Shown here piece after piece: positions 35,021 to 45,800 of a DNA stretch of 64,000 nucleotides (its first letter is position 1; the number at the start of each line of letters is the position of its first letter). Made by a program: the position numbers and the translations under genes. The DNA is from Vicugna pacos. Lineage: Eukaryota > Chordata > Mammalia > Artiodactyla > Camelidae. The DNA lies in the NCBI RefSeq assembly GCF_048564905.1, contig NC_132992.1:93881001-93945000 (forward strand), read 5' to 3'. Below the pieces are notes generated by a model. It did no database searches. It saw nothing but the letters and a program-made list of their open reading frames with translations, and had not been told where the DNA came from.

Positions 35021-36774
35021 CCGGGTGCTGCGGGCCACGGCTGCTGCGTCCGATGCTGTCGCCACTGCTGACTGGTGCCCTCTGCCCAAGACCGTAGTGA
35101 GGAACAAAGGCACGTTGGCGTGGAGGAGGGTGTTTCTTGGGCCTCCCACGTTTGACCATGATTTTAAGGAGGATGGAAATCACTGCTGAAAGGTCTCTGG
35201 AATCGAAGGGGAGGGAGCTTGGAGGGAGTTACATCGAAGGGGTGCCCCCGGCGTGTGGAGTAAGCGGTCTTGTCCAAAAGGAATGAATGTGACTTACATT
35301 GTGCAGGAAGTAGAGCCAGTAAATAAGCAAGAAAGAGAAGTAAAAACCGAGGCAAGGGGGAAACGATGGTGGGAAACAGGTGGCGAAGGAGAGCAGCGGT
35401 GGCCGAGGAGAGTCCTCTCCCCCAGGGCCCAGGGAGCAGTGCCCGCCCTGCCCTCTTGACCAGCTTCCCAAGGACCCAGGTGCTGTGTGTGCTCCGCCCC
35501 AGCTGCAGGCAGAGGGCAAGAGGGTGAGGCTCAGGCTCCAAGGGAGTTGACTTCACTGCCTTGTCAAACCCTGCCCACTTGGCCTTCCTGGATGAGAGAG
35601 GCCTGCAAGGGGCAGTTGGGGTTTCAGCTCATAGGTGGTTCAGGGAGCGCCCCATTCTGACAGTCCAGATGGTGAAAGGAGGGTATTGAAACACTTCCTC
35701 AGGACATGATTTGCTTGTCTGACCAGGCCCCTCAGGCACCTGTGCCCACCTTAAGGTGGTGTGGGCACAGTCACCTGTTCGTGGGCAGCTCCAGGACTAG
35801 CCAGGAGCCTTCCCATTGCTCCTGCTCTCTCGGGCAGTGCCAGCACAGGACAGAGGCAGCCCTGGCCAGCAGGTGGCAGCACGGGCCATCCGCAGAGCTG
35901 AGGAGCTGGAGGACACGCCCAGGGCCCCTGGCTGTGTCCCACCTCGGCTCCCCAGGCCCTGGCTGGAAGTGGGACCCTTGAATGAGAGACCAGTTGGGGA
36001 CCACAGCACCTGGGAAGTGGCTAGGAAGCAGACCTAGAGACCATGATGCCCTGAACAGCCCCAACCTCCTTCCTGCTCGGGGACCCTGTGGTGGGGACCC
36101 GCCATGGAAGGCCCAGGGACTAGGGCACCTGAGGGTCCTGGAGAGGAGGCTGTGAGAAGGGGGCAGTAAAGGGGCACCGGGGCTCCATGGAAGGGGCTGG
36201 AGGGCAAGGCCTGGGGCCAGCAAGGGGTCAGTTCAGCCTGAGTGGAGGCTGGAAGGGAAGTGGAGGAGAGAGATTATTTAGGAGACAGAGTGGGTGTTGG
36301 TGTTGGGGAGGCGGCAGGGAGAAGCTGCCAGGAAGAGGAGGAACAGGGTTCTGGGGGTGGAAGACTGGAAAGGTACCAAGTTTCTGGGCTCCAGCCCCCC
36401 ACCCCCCAGCAACATCTCCCCCATGCCACAGGGTGGGGCTGAACCAAGGCCTTGGCCCCAGCCCCACTCCAAATGTCCCTTAGATGCTCAGGCTGGGGCT
36501 CCACCAGCCTGGGGCTCCTCCCTCTCTTTGCCCCTCCCCAACCAGCCCGCTCCAGGCCTGTAGAGAAGCCAAGTAGACAGGATGGCAGAGAGGTTCATGG
36601 AATAGGATTGGGGGGTACAGCAAGGTGACTGCCTCCCAACTACTTTACCATCTTACAGTGAAGCAGAAAGGGCAGACCCAAGGATCAGGTCCCAAAGCCC
36701 AGTTCCTGGGCCCCAGGCTGCCCCCAAAAAGAGGAGGCACCACTCACAGACCTGGGGCAGGCCGAAAACCCTAG

Positions 36775-36780
36775 TTTATT
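36775..36780 (-). terminator. CKB: CKB poly(A) signal AATAAA
   Basis: TTTATT on the + strand is AATAAA on the coding strand, 180 bases after the TGA stop and followed by T- and GT-rich sequence. The 3' UTR is thus about 205 bases, typical for CKB. Confidence 0.9.
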
Positions 36781-36959
36781 TCAGCATCAGCAATATCTTA
36801 GCCATCACAAAAATAAACTCTACCAAGGGCAGGAGGTCTCTACAGCGAGGCTAAGGGCTCAGCTGCCAATCAGCGAGCCTCAGGGGTGCATGGTGGGCAC
36901 TGCCTGGGCAATAAGTTAGGAAGCAGTGGGGCTGGCAGTGGCGCAGGTGCAGGCAGGCT

Positions 36960-37138
36960 TCACTTCTGGGCAGGCACAAGGTCATCGATGGCCTGGCCCT
37001 GCTCCAGCCGCCGCTCCATCTCAATGAGCAACTTCACACCGTCCACCACCATCTGCACCAGCTCTACCTCTGAGAAGCCCAGGCGGTCTGCGTTGGAGAC
37101 GTCAAAGACACCACCCACGGCGGCCGTGTCCACGCCGC
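36960..37138 (-). CDS. CKB: CKB exon 8: C-terminus and stop (residues 323-381)
   Basis: Completes Gly323 and adds 58 codons and TGA. Encodes [40 protein letters not shown] and [17 protein letters not shown]. It includes the DVSN-RLG stretch of the catalytic domain and the C-terminal helix. One difference from human near the end is VPAQK for MPAQK. Confidence 0.97.
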
Positions 37139-37219
37139 CTAGGGAGACAGCTAGGTCAGCAGGGCTGGGTTGGGGGCTGCCTGCGGGAGAGCGCTGCCTG
37201 CAGGCCCCACGCCACTCAC

Positions 37220-37409
37220 CGGTGCCTCGCTTCTGAAGCCGCAGCCGCTTGAGCACCTCCGCAAACTTCTCGTGCTTGCCCAGGTGGGGCAACTTGATGT
37301 GCACACCTGCCCGCAGCCCTGTGCCCAGGTTGGACGGGCAGGTAAGGATGTAGCCCAGGTGAGGGTTCCACATGAACTCGTAGTTCTTAGACTTGAAGAG
37401 CGTTTCAAT
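37220..37409 (-). CDS. CKB: CKB exon 7: active-site cysteine (residues 260-323)
   Basis: 63 codons plus one base. Encodes [20 protein letters not shown], then [11 protein letters not shown] with the reactive Cys283 in the CPSNLGTG signature of phosphagen kinases, and [20 protein letters not shown]. All signature residues are intact. Confidence 0.98.
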
Positions 37410-37560
37410 CTGGAAGTGGAGAAGGTGTGAGGGGAGGCCTGGCTGAGATTCCCCCCTCCCCAGGGGTCGTCGGTCTGGACCCCAGAGCCCCCTTGCAGGA
37501 CTCCTGATGTGATTGAGACCTGGGCTCCCCAAGGAGGCTGCCTGAACCCTGGGGCCTGAC

Positions 37561-37684
37561 CTGGGCGAGGCCACTGCAGAAGCGGGTGAACACCTCCTTC
37601 ATGTTGCCCCCCTTCTGCATGGAAATGACCCGTAGGTGGTCCTCCTCGTTGATCCACACCAGGAAGGTCTTGTTGTCATTGTGC
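37561..37684 (-). CDS. CKB: CKB exon 6: NEED box (residues 218-259)
   Basis: Completes Trp218 and adds 41 codons: [20 protein letters not shown], then [25 protein letters not shown] at 230-233 contains the Glu that orients the creatine guanidino group. FCSGLAQ replaces human FCTGLTQ, a mild change. Confidence 0.97.
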
Positions 37685-38390
37685 CTGGGGGAGGGGCGCA
37701 GTCAAGCCTCCTCCCTGGACCACGGTCTCGGGCTACATCCGGGAAACTCTTAGCAGGTCCTGACGCACTCCTCTAGACCCCTAGGTGCTCAATCCAGCTG
37801 TACCCAAGAACAGGGGCTGCTGCCAGGACCCCAGCCCCATCAACACCCTGGGGGCAGGCAAGGAGGCCAGGACACCTCAGGGAGGGGACCAAAAGAGGCC
37901 TGAGCTGCTTTCCAGCTTGGCCGGCAGGTACTGTGTGGCCCAGGTAGGTGGAGAGTAGGAGCAGGAGTTAAGGGGCAGAGGCAGTCAGGACAGCACCCCA
38001 GAGGGATGTGCCTGCTGTATCTGGCCGGGAGCCTGCCCTGCACAGACAAGAGTGTGTGGGCCCTCCTCCCCCCCACTTAAAGCGTCTGCGTCACCTAGCA
38101 CCTGGCAGAGTCCCCGTGGGGAAGCAAGTGAGGAGAGAAAACAAGATCCCAAGAGTCGGGGGGTGGAGGGTAAAAAGCCAACACAACTCGTTCCCCACCC
38201 ACCTCTAAGATCCTGAGGCCGAGGCTTCTACCAGCCCGGGCCCCTTCACCTACCTGCGCGGTCGAGGTCACCTGCGAAGAGGCTTGGACGGCACCGAACC
38301 TATCCCGGCAGCGCGGCCCCTCCCTCTTCCTCCTCGGCTTCGGCAGGGAGGGAAGAGGGACCCGCGGGAGGGGGTTTGGGGAGTACGCAC

Positions 38391-38562
38391 CAGATGCCAC
38401 GGGCATCCGGCCAGTCGCGGGCCATGCCCGAGGCCAGCAGCAGGGGCGATACGGGCTTGTCAAAAAGGAAGTGGTCGTCGATGAGCTGCTGCTGTTCCGC
38501 CTCGGTCATGCTTTTGAGCGCATAGTATCTCCCCGCCAGGTCACCGTCCAGGCTCGACAGGG
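38391..38562 (-). CDS. CKB: CKB exon 5 (residues 161-218)
   Basis: 172 bases, phase 1 in and 2 out. Encodes [40 protein letters not shown] and [16 protein letters not shown]. The middle of the catalytic domain; the [13 protein letters not shown] segment and [11 protein letters not shown] are characteristic of vertebrate creatine kinases. Confidence 0.97.
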
Positions 38563-38881
38563 CTGCGGAGGGGCGCGCTCAGGACGACAAGCTGGTGGGC
38601 TCCTACCTCCACCCCCACCACCCCAGGCGACACGGATCCGCCCCACCTCCCCATGCCCGCCGAGCTTGGTAGGAGTGCAGTCCTGGCAGTCCGAGCGGGT
38701 TACCCGGACTCGGGCGGACCCTCGCCGGGCCCCAGGGCGCTGTAGGCGCAGGGCCGGGCCTCCGTCCCTCCGGGAAACCGGAGCCGGCACGGCGGCGGCA
38801 GCTCGGGTGACTGGTAAACAAGCCAGCGGGGACCCAGGCTGGGACCGGGATGGGGGGGCGCCCGTCGAGCCTCACCCCTAC

Positions 38882-39014
38882 CTTCGACGGCGAGCTTCTC
38901 GATGGCGCGGCGCTCCCCGCGGCTGCAGTGCGGGGGGAGGCAGAAGCCACGGATGCTGCGGCCCGTGCGCACTCGCGAGCTCAGCACGTAGTTGGGGTCC
39001 AGGTCGTCGCCGCC
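38882..39014 (-). CDS. CKB: CKB exon 4 (residues 117-161)
   Basis: 44 codons plus one base. Encodes [20 protein letters not shown], then [20 protein letters not shown] and LAVE. The SSRVRTGRS stretch supplies arginines that bind ATP phosphates. No difference from human that I can recall. Confidence 0.97.
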
Positions 39015-39087
39015 CTGGGGGCCGAGGTGGGGTGAGTGCCCGGAGACCCCTCCCCAGCCCGCCCCAACGCCCCGGGCCGCCGGGCAC

Positions 39088-39242
39088 CTGCAGATTGTCG
39101 GGGTTGAGGTCGGTCTTGTGCTCGTCGCTGGGTTTGTAGCCGCCGTGCCGGTCTTCAATGATGGGGTCAAAGAGCTCCTTGAACACGTCGTACGACTCTT
39201 CGTCGCCAGCCACGCAGCCCACAGTCATGATATAGGGGTGGC
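39088..39242 (-). CDS. CKB: CKB exon 3 (residues 65-116)
   Basis: Completes Gly65 and adds 51 codons: [20 protein letters not shown], then [20 protein letters not shown] and [11 protein letters not shown]. It includes the flexible substrate loop around His66 that closes over creatine, and the end of the N-terminal domain. SYDVFKEL replaces human SYEVFKDL, a charge-preserving swap. Confidence 0.97.
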
Positions 39243-39434
39243 CTAGTGGGGGAGGCGCGGAATGGGGACAGTGACGTCACTGCCAGACCTGAGGGAGCCG
39301 CTGAAGACCCTGCGGCTGCGCACAGAAAGGGGGCGCCCGGACCTTGACCCGAGGGGGATCTGAGGGTGGCGCTGGGCCCGTGGCTCGCGGATAAGGCGCC
39401 GGCACCCTGACCCCCGGGACTGGGATGCGCGTAC

Positions 39435-39639
39435 CTGGGTTGTCCACACCGGTTTGGATGACATCGTCCAGCGTGAAGCCGCTTGGCGTGCTCTTGGCGC
39501 GCAGCTCGGCGTACAGCTCGGGGGTCAGCACCTTGGCCATGTGGTTGTTGTGGCTGCTGAGGTCGGGGAACTCGTCCTCGGCCGGGAAGCGCAGCTTCAG
39601 CGTGTTGTGGCTATTGGAGAAGGGCATGGCGGCGGCGGG
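39435..39639 (-). CDS. CKB: CKB exon 2: start codon and N-terminal domain (residues 1-65)
   Basis: The ATG is at 39627-39625 in the context GCCGCCGCCATGC, a strong Kozak site; the rest of the exon to the acceptor CCCCGCAG at 39640 is 5' UTR. 64 codons plus one base encode [40 protein letters not shown] and [20 protein letters not shown]. This is the dimer-forming N-terminal domain of phosphagen kinases. Confidence 0.97.
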
Positions 39640-39903
39640 CTGCGGGGAGACGCGGGAGTCAGCGGGGTCCCGAGGCACCAGGCCTCCTGGAAACCACCAG
39701 CCTACCCCGGGCCCGGGTCACCTAGGACGCGGTCAAGGTCGGCGGGGCCGACACCGCGCTGGGAGCTCCTGCACCGCCCAGGACCCCAGGCCCAGCTGGC
39801 ACGCCTTCCCCAGGCGGCGGGCCCTCGCGTGCCCAGAGCGCGCGACGCCGCGCCCCAGCCCTGGCGCCTCGCGCGGCCACCCCCAGCCCTCGGGCCCACT
39901 CAC

Positions 39904-39972
39904 CGACTGGCCGGGCAGGGGCGGGGGCCCTGGGTCCTTCCGCAGCTCCGGGCGCGGCGCAAGCGAACAGCG
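39904..39972 (-). other. CKB: CKB noncoding exon 1 (start inferred)
   Basis: The splice donor GTGAGT lies at 39903-39898 on the - strand, giving an intron of about 264 bases before exon 2. The start at about 39972 is inferred from the TTAA box 25 bases upstream. Confidence 0.7.
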
Positions 39973-39989
39973 GCGGCTCCGCGCTCCCG

Positions 39990-40060
39990 CGGCTCTTAAG
40001 GGGCGCGACGCGGCCCGCCCATTGGCCGCTATTTATAGCCCATTCATTCCATTGGGCCGC
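39990..40060 (-). promoter_or_regulatory. CKB: CKB core promoter: two CCAAT, TATAAATA and TTAA
   Basis: Read on the - strand from upstream: CCAAT (40055-40051), TATAAATA (40037-40030), CCAAT (40025-40021), TTAA (39999-39996). This matches the arrangement described for the rat CKB promoter, in which the downstream TTAA box normally sets the start and the upstream TATAAATA lies near -60 between CCAAT boxes. The element order and spacing are seen; use of either box is inference. Confidence 0.85.
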
Positions 40061-40844
40061 GCTGCGGGGTGGTGCAGCCGCTTTGTCCGCCGCCCGCCGC
40101 CCCCCGCAACCCCCATAGGCTGCCCACCCCGATTGTCTCCTCGCCGGGACCCCGCGCAGCCCGCCTACTCCATCGGTGCCCACGCAGGGCCCCGGAGCTG
40201 AAACCTCAGGCCCTTGGACATTCTGGATTCGTCTCCCGCGGCCTGCCTCCGAGCGGGAAACTGAGGCGCGAGAGCCACTGGGCACTTCAGGACGCTCGGG
40301 TTTGTCTGCACCCCAGTTCCTGCCTTCCGTCGTCCGGCCAGTTCCCCGCGGTAGTCGCGGCGAGGGGCCAGGCGAGAGCGTCCCGGGCTTCCACAGCCGG
40401 TAGTGCCAACCGCCACCCCTCCACCCCCACTTCTCCTGCCCAGCCCGAGCTGGCCCAGAGCCGTCGACCTTCCTCAAGGTGCCCTCAGGCATCTCCCAGA
40501 CGATCTTGGTGCAGAGAAAAGGAGGCACGCGAGAGGCGCAGTCTGGCTGCTGCCCCCATGGCGGCGCCCGCGGCGCCTTGACCTTGGGCAAGTCCCGGGC
40601 CTTTGGGGGACCCGAGCCAGAGAGCCCTCCTAGTTGATGCGGGACTACTATGAGAGGCCCTGAGAGGCCTCTGGACAGTGCACAGACTCAGTGACCAGAC
40701 CCTAGATCTGGGCCCTCTCTGCAGCGGGCAGGTTCACCTCTCCACCCCTCCCGCAAAGGCACCTCAGAGACACTCGGCAGAGACAGAGGAAATGCTAACA
40801 ATAAGTACATGTGAGATTTTAAAAAGCCAACCAACGAAACAAAC

Positions 40845-41067
40845 AAAAACACTAAAAATCAGAATCACACTAGTTAAAACAACAATGGCTATACCTTCCA
40901 CTACCCCCAACACACCCAGACTGGCAACAATGTAAGACTGATACCAGCGAGTGTTGGCCATGGGTTGGAATGTGGAGAGACAGGCATTCACTCGCTGCCG
41001 GCAACTGTGAATTGCTACATCCTTTTTGAAAAGTAATTTGGCAGCATGTAAAAATTGCAAATGTTCA
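40845..41067 (+). repeat. Old L1 fragment, 5' part of a split copy
   Basis: GCGAGTGTTGGCCATGGGTT, then a GGAATGTGGAGAGACAGGCA and AAAAGTAATTTGGCAGCATG series follow the late L1 ORF2 order ('agtgttggtgaggatgtgg', 'ggcaatttggcagtat'). Its continuation lies beyond the LTR at 41596. Confidence 0.7.
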
Positions 41068-41595
41068 TGAAACAGAGCAGGACCTTGTGGGGTCCTCCCT
41101 GGTGCAAAATCTTTTCCATGTCCCTGTTTCTTGTTTGTAGGCTTCATTCAGCCTCCCTGACCTTCTCTGAGTTCCAAAGGGCAGATTTAAAGAGTTGCTT
41201 TTCAGGGAAGGGAGGGGATACCGAAACAAAGGAGGGCAGTCAAGAAGCAATAGTGCAGTCTTGGGGCAGGGTCTTGGTTCCTCCTCCAGGCGTATACAAT
41301 ATCTTTGAGTTCTTTGGAAACTAAGGCCCTCACCCAGGTGGAGGATGGTAACTTCAGACCAAACCCAAGATTCCTGGCGCACAGCCCTGTTACCTCCCCA
41401 CCAGACAAACAGAAGAAAGTCACACACCCAGCAGCCCTCACCTGAATTTTGCGTTTAAAAACTTCTCGCAGAAAACCATTGCCATCCATTCTCCTTGCCT
41501 GGCCCTGCAGTAAACCTTTCTCTGCTCCAAACTCCAACATTTCAGTTTATTTGGCCTCACTGTGCGTTGGGCATACGAACTTCTGTTCAGTAACA
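41068..41595 (+). mobile_element. Solo LTR of a class I endogenous retrovirus
   Basis: A 528-base unit that begins TG and ends CA and is flanked by the direct repeat TTCA (41064-41067 and 41596-41599), the 4-base duplication typical of gammaretrovirus-like integration. The R/U5-like end includes a GTTTATTTGGCCTCACTGTG stretch seen in artiodactyl ERV1 LTRs. No internal viral region remains, so it is a solo LTR fossil. It is younger than the L1 it entered. Confidence 0.75.
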
Positions 41596-41850
41596 TTCAT
41601 CCTCCATGACCCAGCCATCCCAGTTCTAGGAATCCAGCCTATAGAAAGAACAGACTCATTTCTCTTTGCAGACAGACCAAGAGATGTGTACTGGGAGAAA
41701 CAAACACAAACAAAACCTGGATATAACTTAATGCTATAGCTTGGAGACTGGTCGGGAGGTAGGGAAGGCATCTCCCCAGTGTGGAATGTTATGTAGCTAT
41801 TAAAAAGCATGAATTGGCGCGTGTGTGGTTAATGTCCATCTTATGTTGCT
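41596..41850 (+). repeat. Old L1 fragment, 3' part of the split copy
   Basis: ATGACCCAGCCATCCCAGTT and CTAGGAATCCAGCC match the L1 phrase 'tgacccagcaattccacttctagg', which continues the fragment ending at 41067. Later a TGGAATGTTATGTAGCTATT segment matches 'tggaatattactcagcaat'. Confidence 0.7.
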
Positions 41851-43714
41851 TTGTGAATGAATCAAGAAAGGGAGGAGGCCCTTATGTATGTGTACATTTA
41901 ACAAAGTCCCTCCAGGACTGCACAGTGAGCTCCGCAGGCATCAAGGTGAACATTGCTGCTGCTGGAGGAAGACTGGCTGAGAGCCAGCAGCCAAGAGAAC
42001 AAATGTTATCAGGAGATGGGAGGAGAGAGATGCCATGGGGTCAGGGGGAAAGCAGGAATTCCAGTGTATTTGGTGCCTCTGAGGAATGGGAGCAAAGCCC
42101 CAAAGGATGAGCAAGTCTGTTTGCCTCCGTGCGCTGTCCCTGTGGTTACCACGGAGGGACTCCTGCCCTTCCCTCACTCACCTTGGCGTGCTTTGACCTG
42201 CTCCCAGTCAGCATTATTTTAGACCCATAAAATAAACCGAGGTAAAAAGGCAAATGGCCCCAGAAGACAGCAGCTGTCCCTTAAGCCTGGAATGCCTGCA
42301 TTCTGTGCCCTTTGCAGCCCCTTCCCCTAATTTTAGAAATATCTGCAGCTGCCCTCCCCAACTCCCCACCCCCAAAGGCCTGATGGGCTCAAGTTTCTGT
42401 TTCTAGAAACAGAACTGCTGGCCTTGGAGGCCTACTTGGCTTTCAGACCCCAGGCGGGAGGGAGCTGGAGAGGGGCAGCTCAGGGCTTCTTTGTCTGTAG
42501 CCTCTGCAGCTTCTGGGAAAGCCACCCTCCCTCTTCCCCCAACCCTCAGGCCACCAAGAGCCTGACCAACGTTGTGGGATAGAGGCAGGGAAGGACCCCC
42601 GTTCCCCTCTCCCTGCATAAGCAAAGTCCACACTGGAGATGTGAGGTCCAGATGCTTGGGGTCTTGCCTAGGGTCAGGCCCTGAGGATTCTCCTACCTTC
42701 AGTTCCAGCAATCCTCAGCCTTCTGAGATGGGTGTTTTATTCTAGTTTTGCAGATGCTCAAAGGAAGATCAGAATGTGCGTGACAGAGGGGCCAGGTTGG
42801 AGTTCTGGCATCCGTCAGCAACCCTGGAGTGCCTGGCCTTGGGCTAACCTAACCTGGGGCCCACCGTGGGGACCCCACAAGCCAAGCCTGGGCCAAACTC
42901 AGACTGAGAGTGTGGATGGTCAGCAGCTGGGATGGGGGGCCCTTTCACCCCAAATGCAGAGTGAGCTACCTGCCACCAGGCAGGGGCTGCTTGGGAGCTA
43001 GGGTGGTCCCAGAGCAGGGGAGCAAGGAGTGGGGCATGGAGGGTACCAGCCTCCACCTCAGCCATAACACTGCCCCCAGCTAACCAAGCCCGCATCTGTG
43101 GACCCTTCACTCTCCCCAGGGCCCACACAAGCCGGTTTGGCAGCGTCTGGGCAAGAAGCTGGGTGACATCACCCGGCCAGTTTATGGTCCAGATTCCTCA
43201 GAAATCACACCTGGTTACACATTAACCGCCTGGCCCTGGAGGGGGTGGGGAGCCTCAAAGGAGTCCCTGGCCTTTCATCCACAGAATGTGGCCCGGCTCA
43301 GCAGGGCAGGCATAGAGCTGGGCAGCTGGAGGTGTGTCAGGTGGGAGGGCAGGGCCAGGGTCCAAGCAGGGGACCCAAGGCCATCCTCAGAGTCTATGCC
43401 AGGGTGGGCATTGCCACCTCCTGCTGCTCTGTCCCTGAGCTCTGCAGAACTCAATGGGGAAGTTGGTTGGGGTCAGAAATGGGGCAGGGGCTGCCTTGTG
43501 GTCACAGAGCATGTAGGGCAGGAGGCTGAGCTGGTCAGAGAGGAGGGAACCTTGGGTCACCTGATCCTGCCTGGAAGGAGGGCAGAGCAGCCTCCCCCAG
43601 TGGGCATCCCATCTCTTCCTTTCCTCCAGGGCCTTCTGCCTGCCTGTTCCCACCTTTCTTCAAATCTGCCATTGGTTCTCTGAAGCCAAGTTTACTGCAT
43701 TAAATCCCCATCCC

Positions 43715-43860
43715 ACTTTGGCCACATTGGCTGTGTGATTTTACACAAGTCACTTGGCCTCCCTGGGTCTCAGTTTCCCCATCTATAACGTGGTCCCTCT
43801 TTCATAGGACTGTGGGGAGGATTCAATGTGATGACACTTAACTGGGCTTATACAGCATCA
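43715..43860 (+). repeat. MIR SINE
   Basis: CTGTGTGATTTTACACAAGT, then CACTTGGCCTCCCTGGGTCT, CAGTTTCCCCATCTATAACG and a GGATTCAATGTGATGA end follow the MIR core in sense order. One of the best preserved ancient repeats in the window. Confidence 0.85.
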
Positions 43861-45229
43861 GTTCTTGTCAGGGAGGCTCCAATACACAAGCTCTGCCCTG
43901 GGCAAGGTGCCCACCTGACCTGGGTAATCAGTTGGTGCTTGAGGACTCAGGCTGAGGGCTGGGGCAGGCTCAGATGGGGCGGATGGACAGCTCTGGATAG
44001 GCTGCCTAGAGGAGAGACGCACTGGAGGAGCTGGACGGCCAGTCATAGACAGAGGCAAGTGGGAAGTTGGGACCACAGGAAACCACCACCAAGTCACCGA
44101 GTCCTAATTTAGGCTCTGAGTAGGCTGTCAGCCCTGGCTCCACATCACAAGCTGTGGAAGAGGAACCCCTATGAGAAGTGGAAAGTTGAGATCTCCCCAG
44201 GGAGCAATTAGGGGGTGATTCAGACGGGTGTAAAGTCACCTGGAACAGAGGTGGCGAGCAGTGTTGAGAGCAGGAGGCAAGGGGGCCATGATGCAGCCAC
44301 TCAGGCAGCTGGTGGCCAGAGCACTGGCCCCAAAGGGATATGAACCCACAGAGAATGGGACGTCACCAAAGGCCCCCCTCCTTCTTCCCCTATGGCTCCA
44401 AAACCCAGGCCCAGTAGGGGCAGGGGTATGAAGGGACTGAGGTTGGGCACCTGGGTTTCCAACATTGACTCTGAGGTCCACAGTCACCGTCACCAGTTCT
44501 GGCCCCAGAAGAGGGAGAGTTCAGAAAGCCCCCCAGGCTGGCAGGGCTCTGAGAAGGGGCTGGTTCTGGCCACTCCCATTTGTCTGGGACGGGCTGCCTG
44601 GGCCTAGGCAGTGTGGACAAGGGTCATTGCCCACTGAGCCTGGGTTAGAGCTCAGGCCCCAGGGTAGCTGGGTGGGCTGGAGTCTTGATCCAGCTCTCCA
44701 GTCCCCAGGGCTAACGGGATAAGCCCTGGTCCGCAGGGGCCTGAGTGCTGGAGGAGGACAGTCCCTATGGTCCCCTCTCCCCACTCACCCTTTACCATCC
44801 CCCACCTCCACAGAGGAACCAACTCTGAATCAGCCCTGCTGGGACGATGCAGGGCTGCTGCTTCCCTTTTCTGCCCCAGTCCTCCAGATGCCCCCACCCC
44901 CGTCCCCTGCTCGGGCCGCTGACCCTGTAAGCCTCATTCATCCAGCTCTCCCTGCACCCTGGGTTCCAGGAGGGGACACAGGACACCTCCTTCCTTGAAG
45001 CAGCTGTCTCAACGGGGAATGTGCCCCTGAAGGGGAGGTAGGCCAAGAAGAAGCACGGCCTGGGCGTAAGGCCACTTCTACAGACCCTTGCAGACCACCA
45101 CCTCCTGCTCCTCTGGCTGACCCCAGACAAAGCCTTTTGGGACGGTCCTCCGCTCTGATTCCATTTCCTGGAATTCATCCGAGGGCCCAGTCGGAGGTGC
45201 TCCTTGAGCGGTTTGCAGTGACAGAATGT

Positions 45230-45800
45230 CCACGGCAGTGTCCTCGTAGGAGAGTGGGCAGCTAGCCGCGGGCGGCCGTTCCGGGGACCCCAGGACGGTC
45301 AAAAGGCTGAGGGACGCGGCCTGCCCTGGTCCCAGCACTCATTAATCGTGCCCGTAGGTAATGTCTGAAAGGACCGCAGCAGCTGGGCGGCGGGACAGCG
45401 GGACTCTCAGTTTGTCTTTTGCACGAACTGTTTAAACTGGAGAACTCGCTTCCGGGGAAAGCCGAGCTGGAGGCGCGACCCGGAGGCCTGCTCCGAGGGC
45501 GGGATGGGTAGCGGGCGAGTCCCAGGAGTCCGCGCGCGGGGTGGGAACGGCGCGTCGTGACGTCATCGGCGGGCGCCGCGAGCCGCTCCGGAGCCGGAAG
45601 CGCTGTAGCTGGTGCCCGGAGCCACGTGCGGAGCCACCCGGAGTGGGAGCCCGGCGAGCGTCACCGGTGAGACCCGGTGAGGTTCCGCGGGGTCACGGTG
45701 GCAGTGCGAGGGGGGAGGTCGCCCCCGCGGGCGCTGCGCTCAGGCCTCCTCTAGCGGGCCCTGCACTTCCTGCAGCCTCCCGTGGTCGCCCTCAGCCCGG
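45230..45800. promoter_or_regulatory. TRMT61A: TRMT61A CpG-island promoter with CRE, ETS and E-box
   Basis: TATA-less, CpG-dense DNA. A perfect palindromic CRE TGACGTCA lies at 45558-45565, an ETS-type CCGGAAG at 45594-45600 and a CACGTG E-box at 45623-45628. These are typical of housekeeping promoters. The start site cannot be fixed from sequence; the region just after the CRE is likely. Confidence 0.75.
45570..45666 (+). other. TRMT61A: TRMT61A noncoding exon 1 (start inferred)
   Basis: Ends at a GTGAGA donor at 45667; a second possible donor, GTGAGG, starts at 45677. It contains no ATG in a strong context. The 5' end is a guess from the promoter elements. Confidence 0.5.

Larger units (their letters stand above)
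25646..36750. other. Intergenic, MARK3 to CKB
   Basis: The two genes converge here. GC-rich DNA with L2 relics (26570-27310 and about 31325-31500), an hAT relic at 34841-35020, a TGTTG tandem at 28777-28796 and a possible L1 scrap near 34490-34560. Open frames of 100-210 codons occur on both strands but none shows a family motif or splice structure I recognise. No gene called. Confidence 0.7.
36755..39972 (-). other. CKB: CKB gene, complete
   Basis: Brain-type creatine kinase transfers phosphate between ATP and creatine in the cytosol and buffers ATP in brain, smooth muscle and other tissues. Seven coding exons rebuild 381 residues, the human length, with consistent phases and GT-AG introns; a noncoding first exon lies upstream. 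The transcript start is inferred about 25 bases past the TTAA box and the end from the AATAAA signal. Nearly the whole gene lies in a CpG island. It converges on MARK3 and diverges from TRMT61A. Confidence 0.97.
38200..40620. promoter_or_regulatory. CKB: CpG island over CKB 5' half
   Basis: Dense CpG over the promoter, exons 1-5 and upstream flank. Several long open frames on both strands here are by-products of the CpG density and of the CKB exons. Confidence 0.8.
40060..45540. other. Intergenic between the divergent CKB and TRMT61A promoters
   Basis: Contains an L1 fossil split by a solo LTR (40845-41850) and a MIR (43715-43860). The remainder, about 41.9-43.7 and 43.9-45.2 kb, shows no gene or element I can name. 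Confidence 0.6.

Noticed and set aside
38471-39139. 222-codon + strand frame opposite CKB exons 4 and 5
   Set aside because: Shadow of the CKB coding exons on the other strand; low-complexity Arg/Pro-rich product.
39722-40591. 289-codon open frame on the - strand in the CKB CpG island, and a 258-codon frame on the + strand at 39425-40201
   Set aside because: Both lie across the CKB promoter and first exons; high CpG content removes stop codons, and neither product shows a domain.
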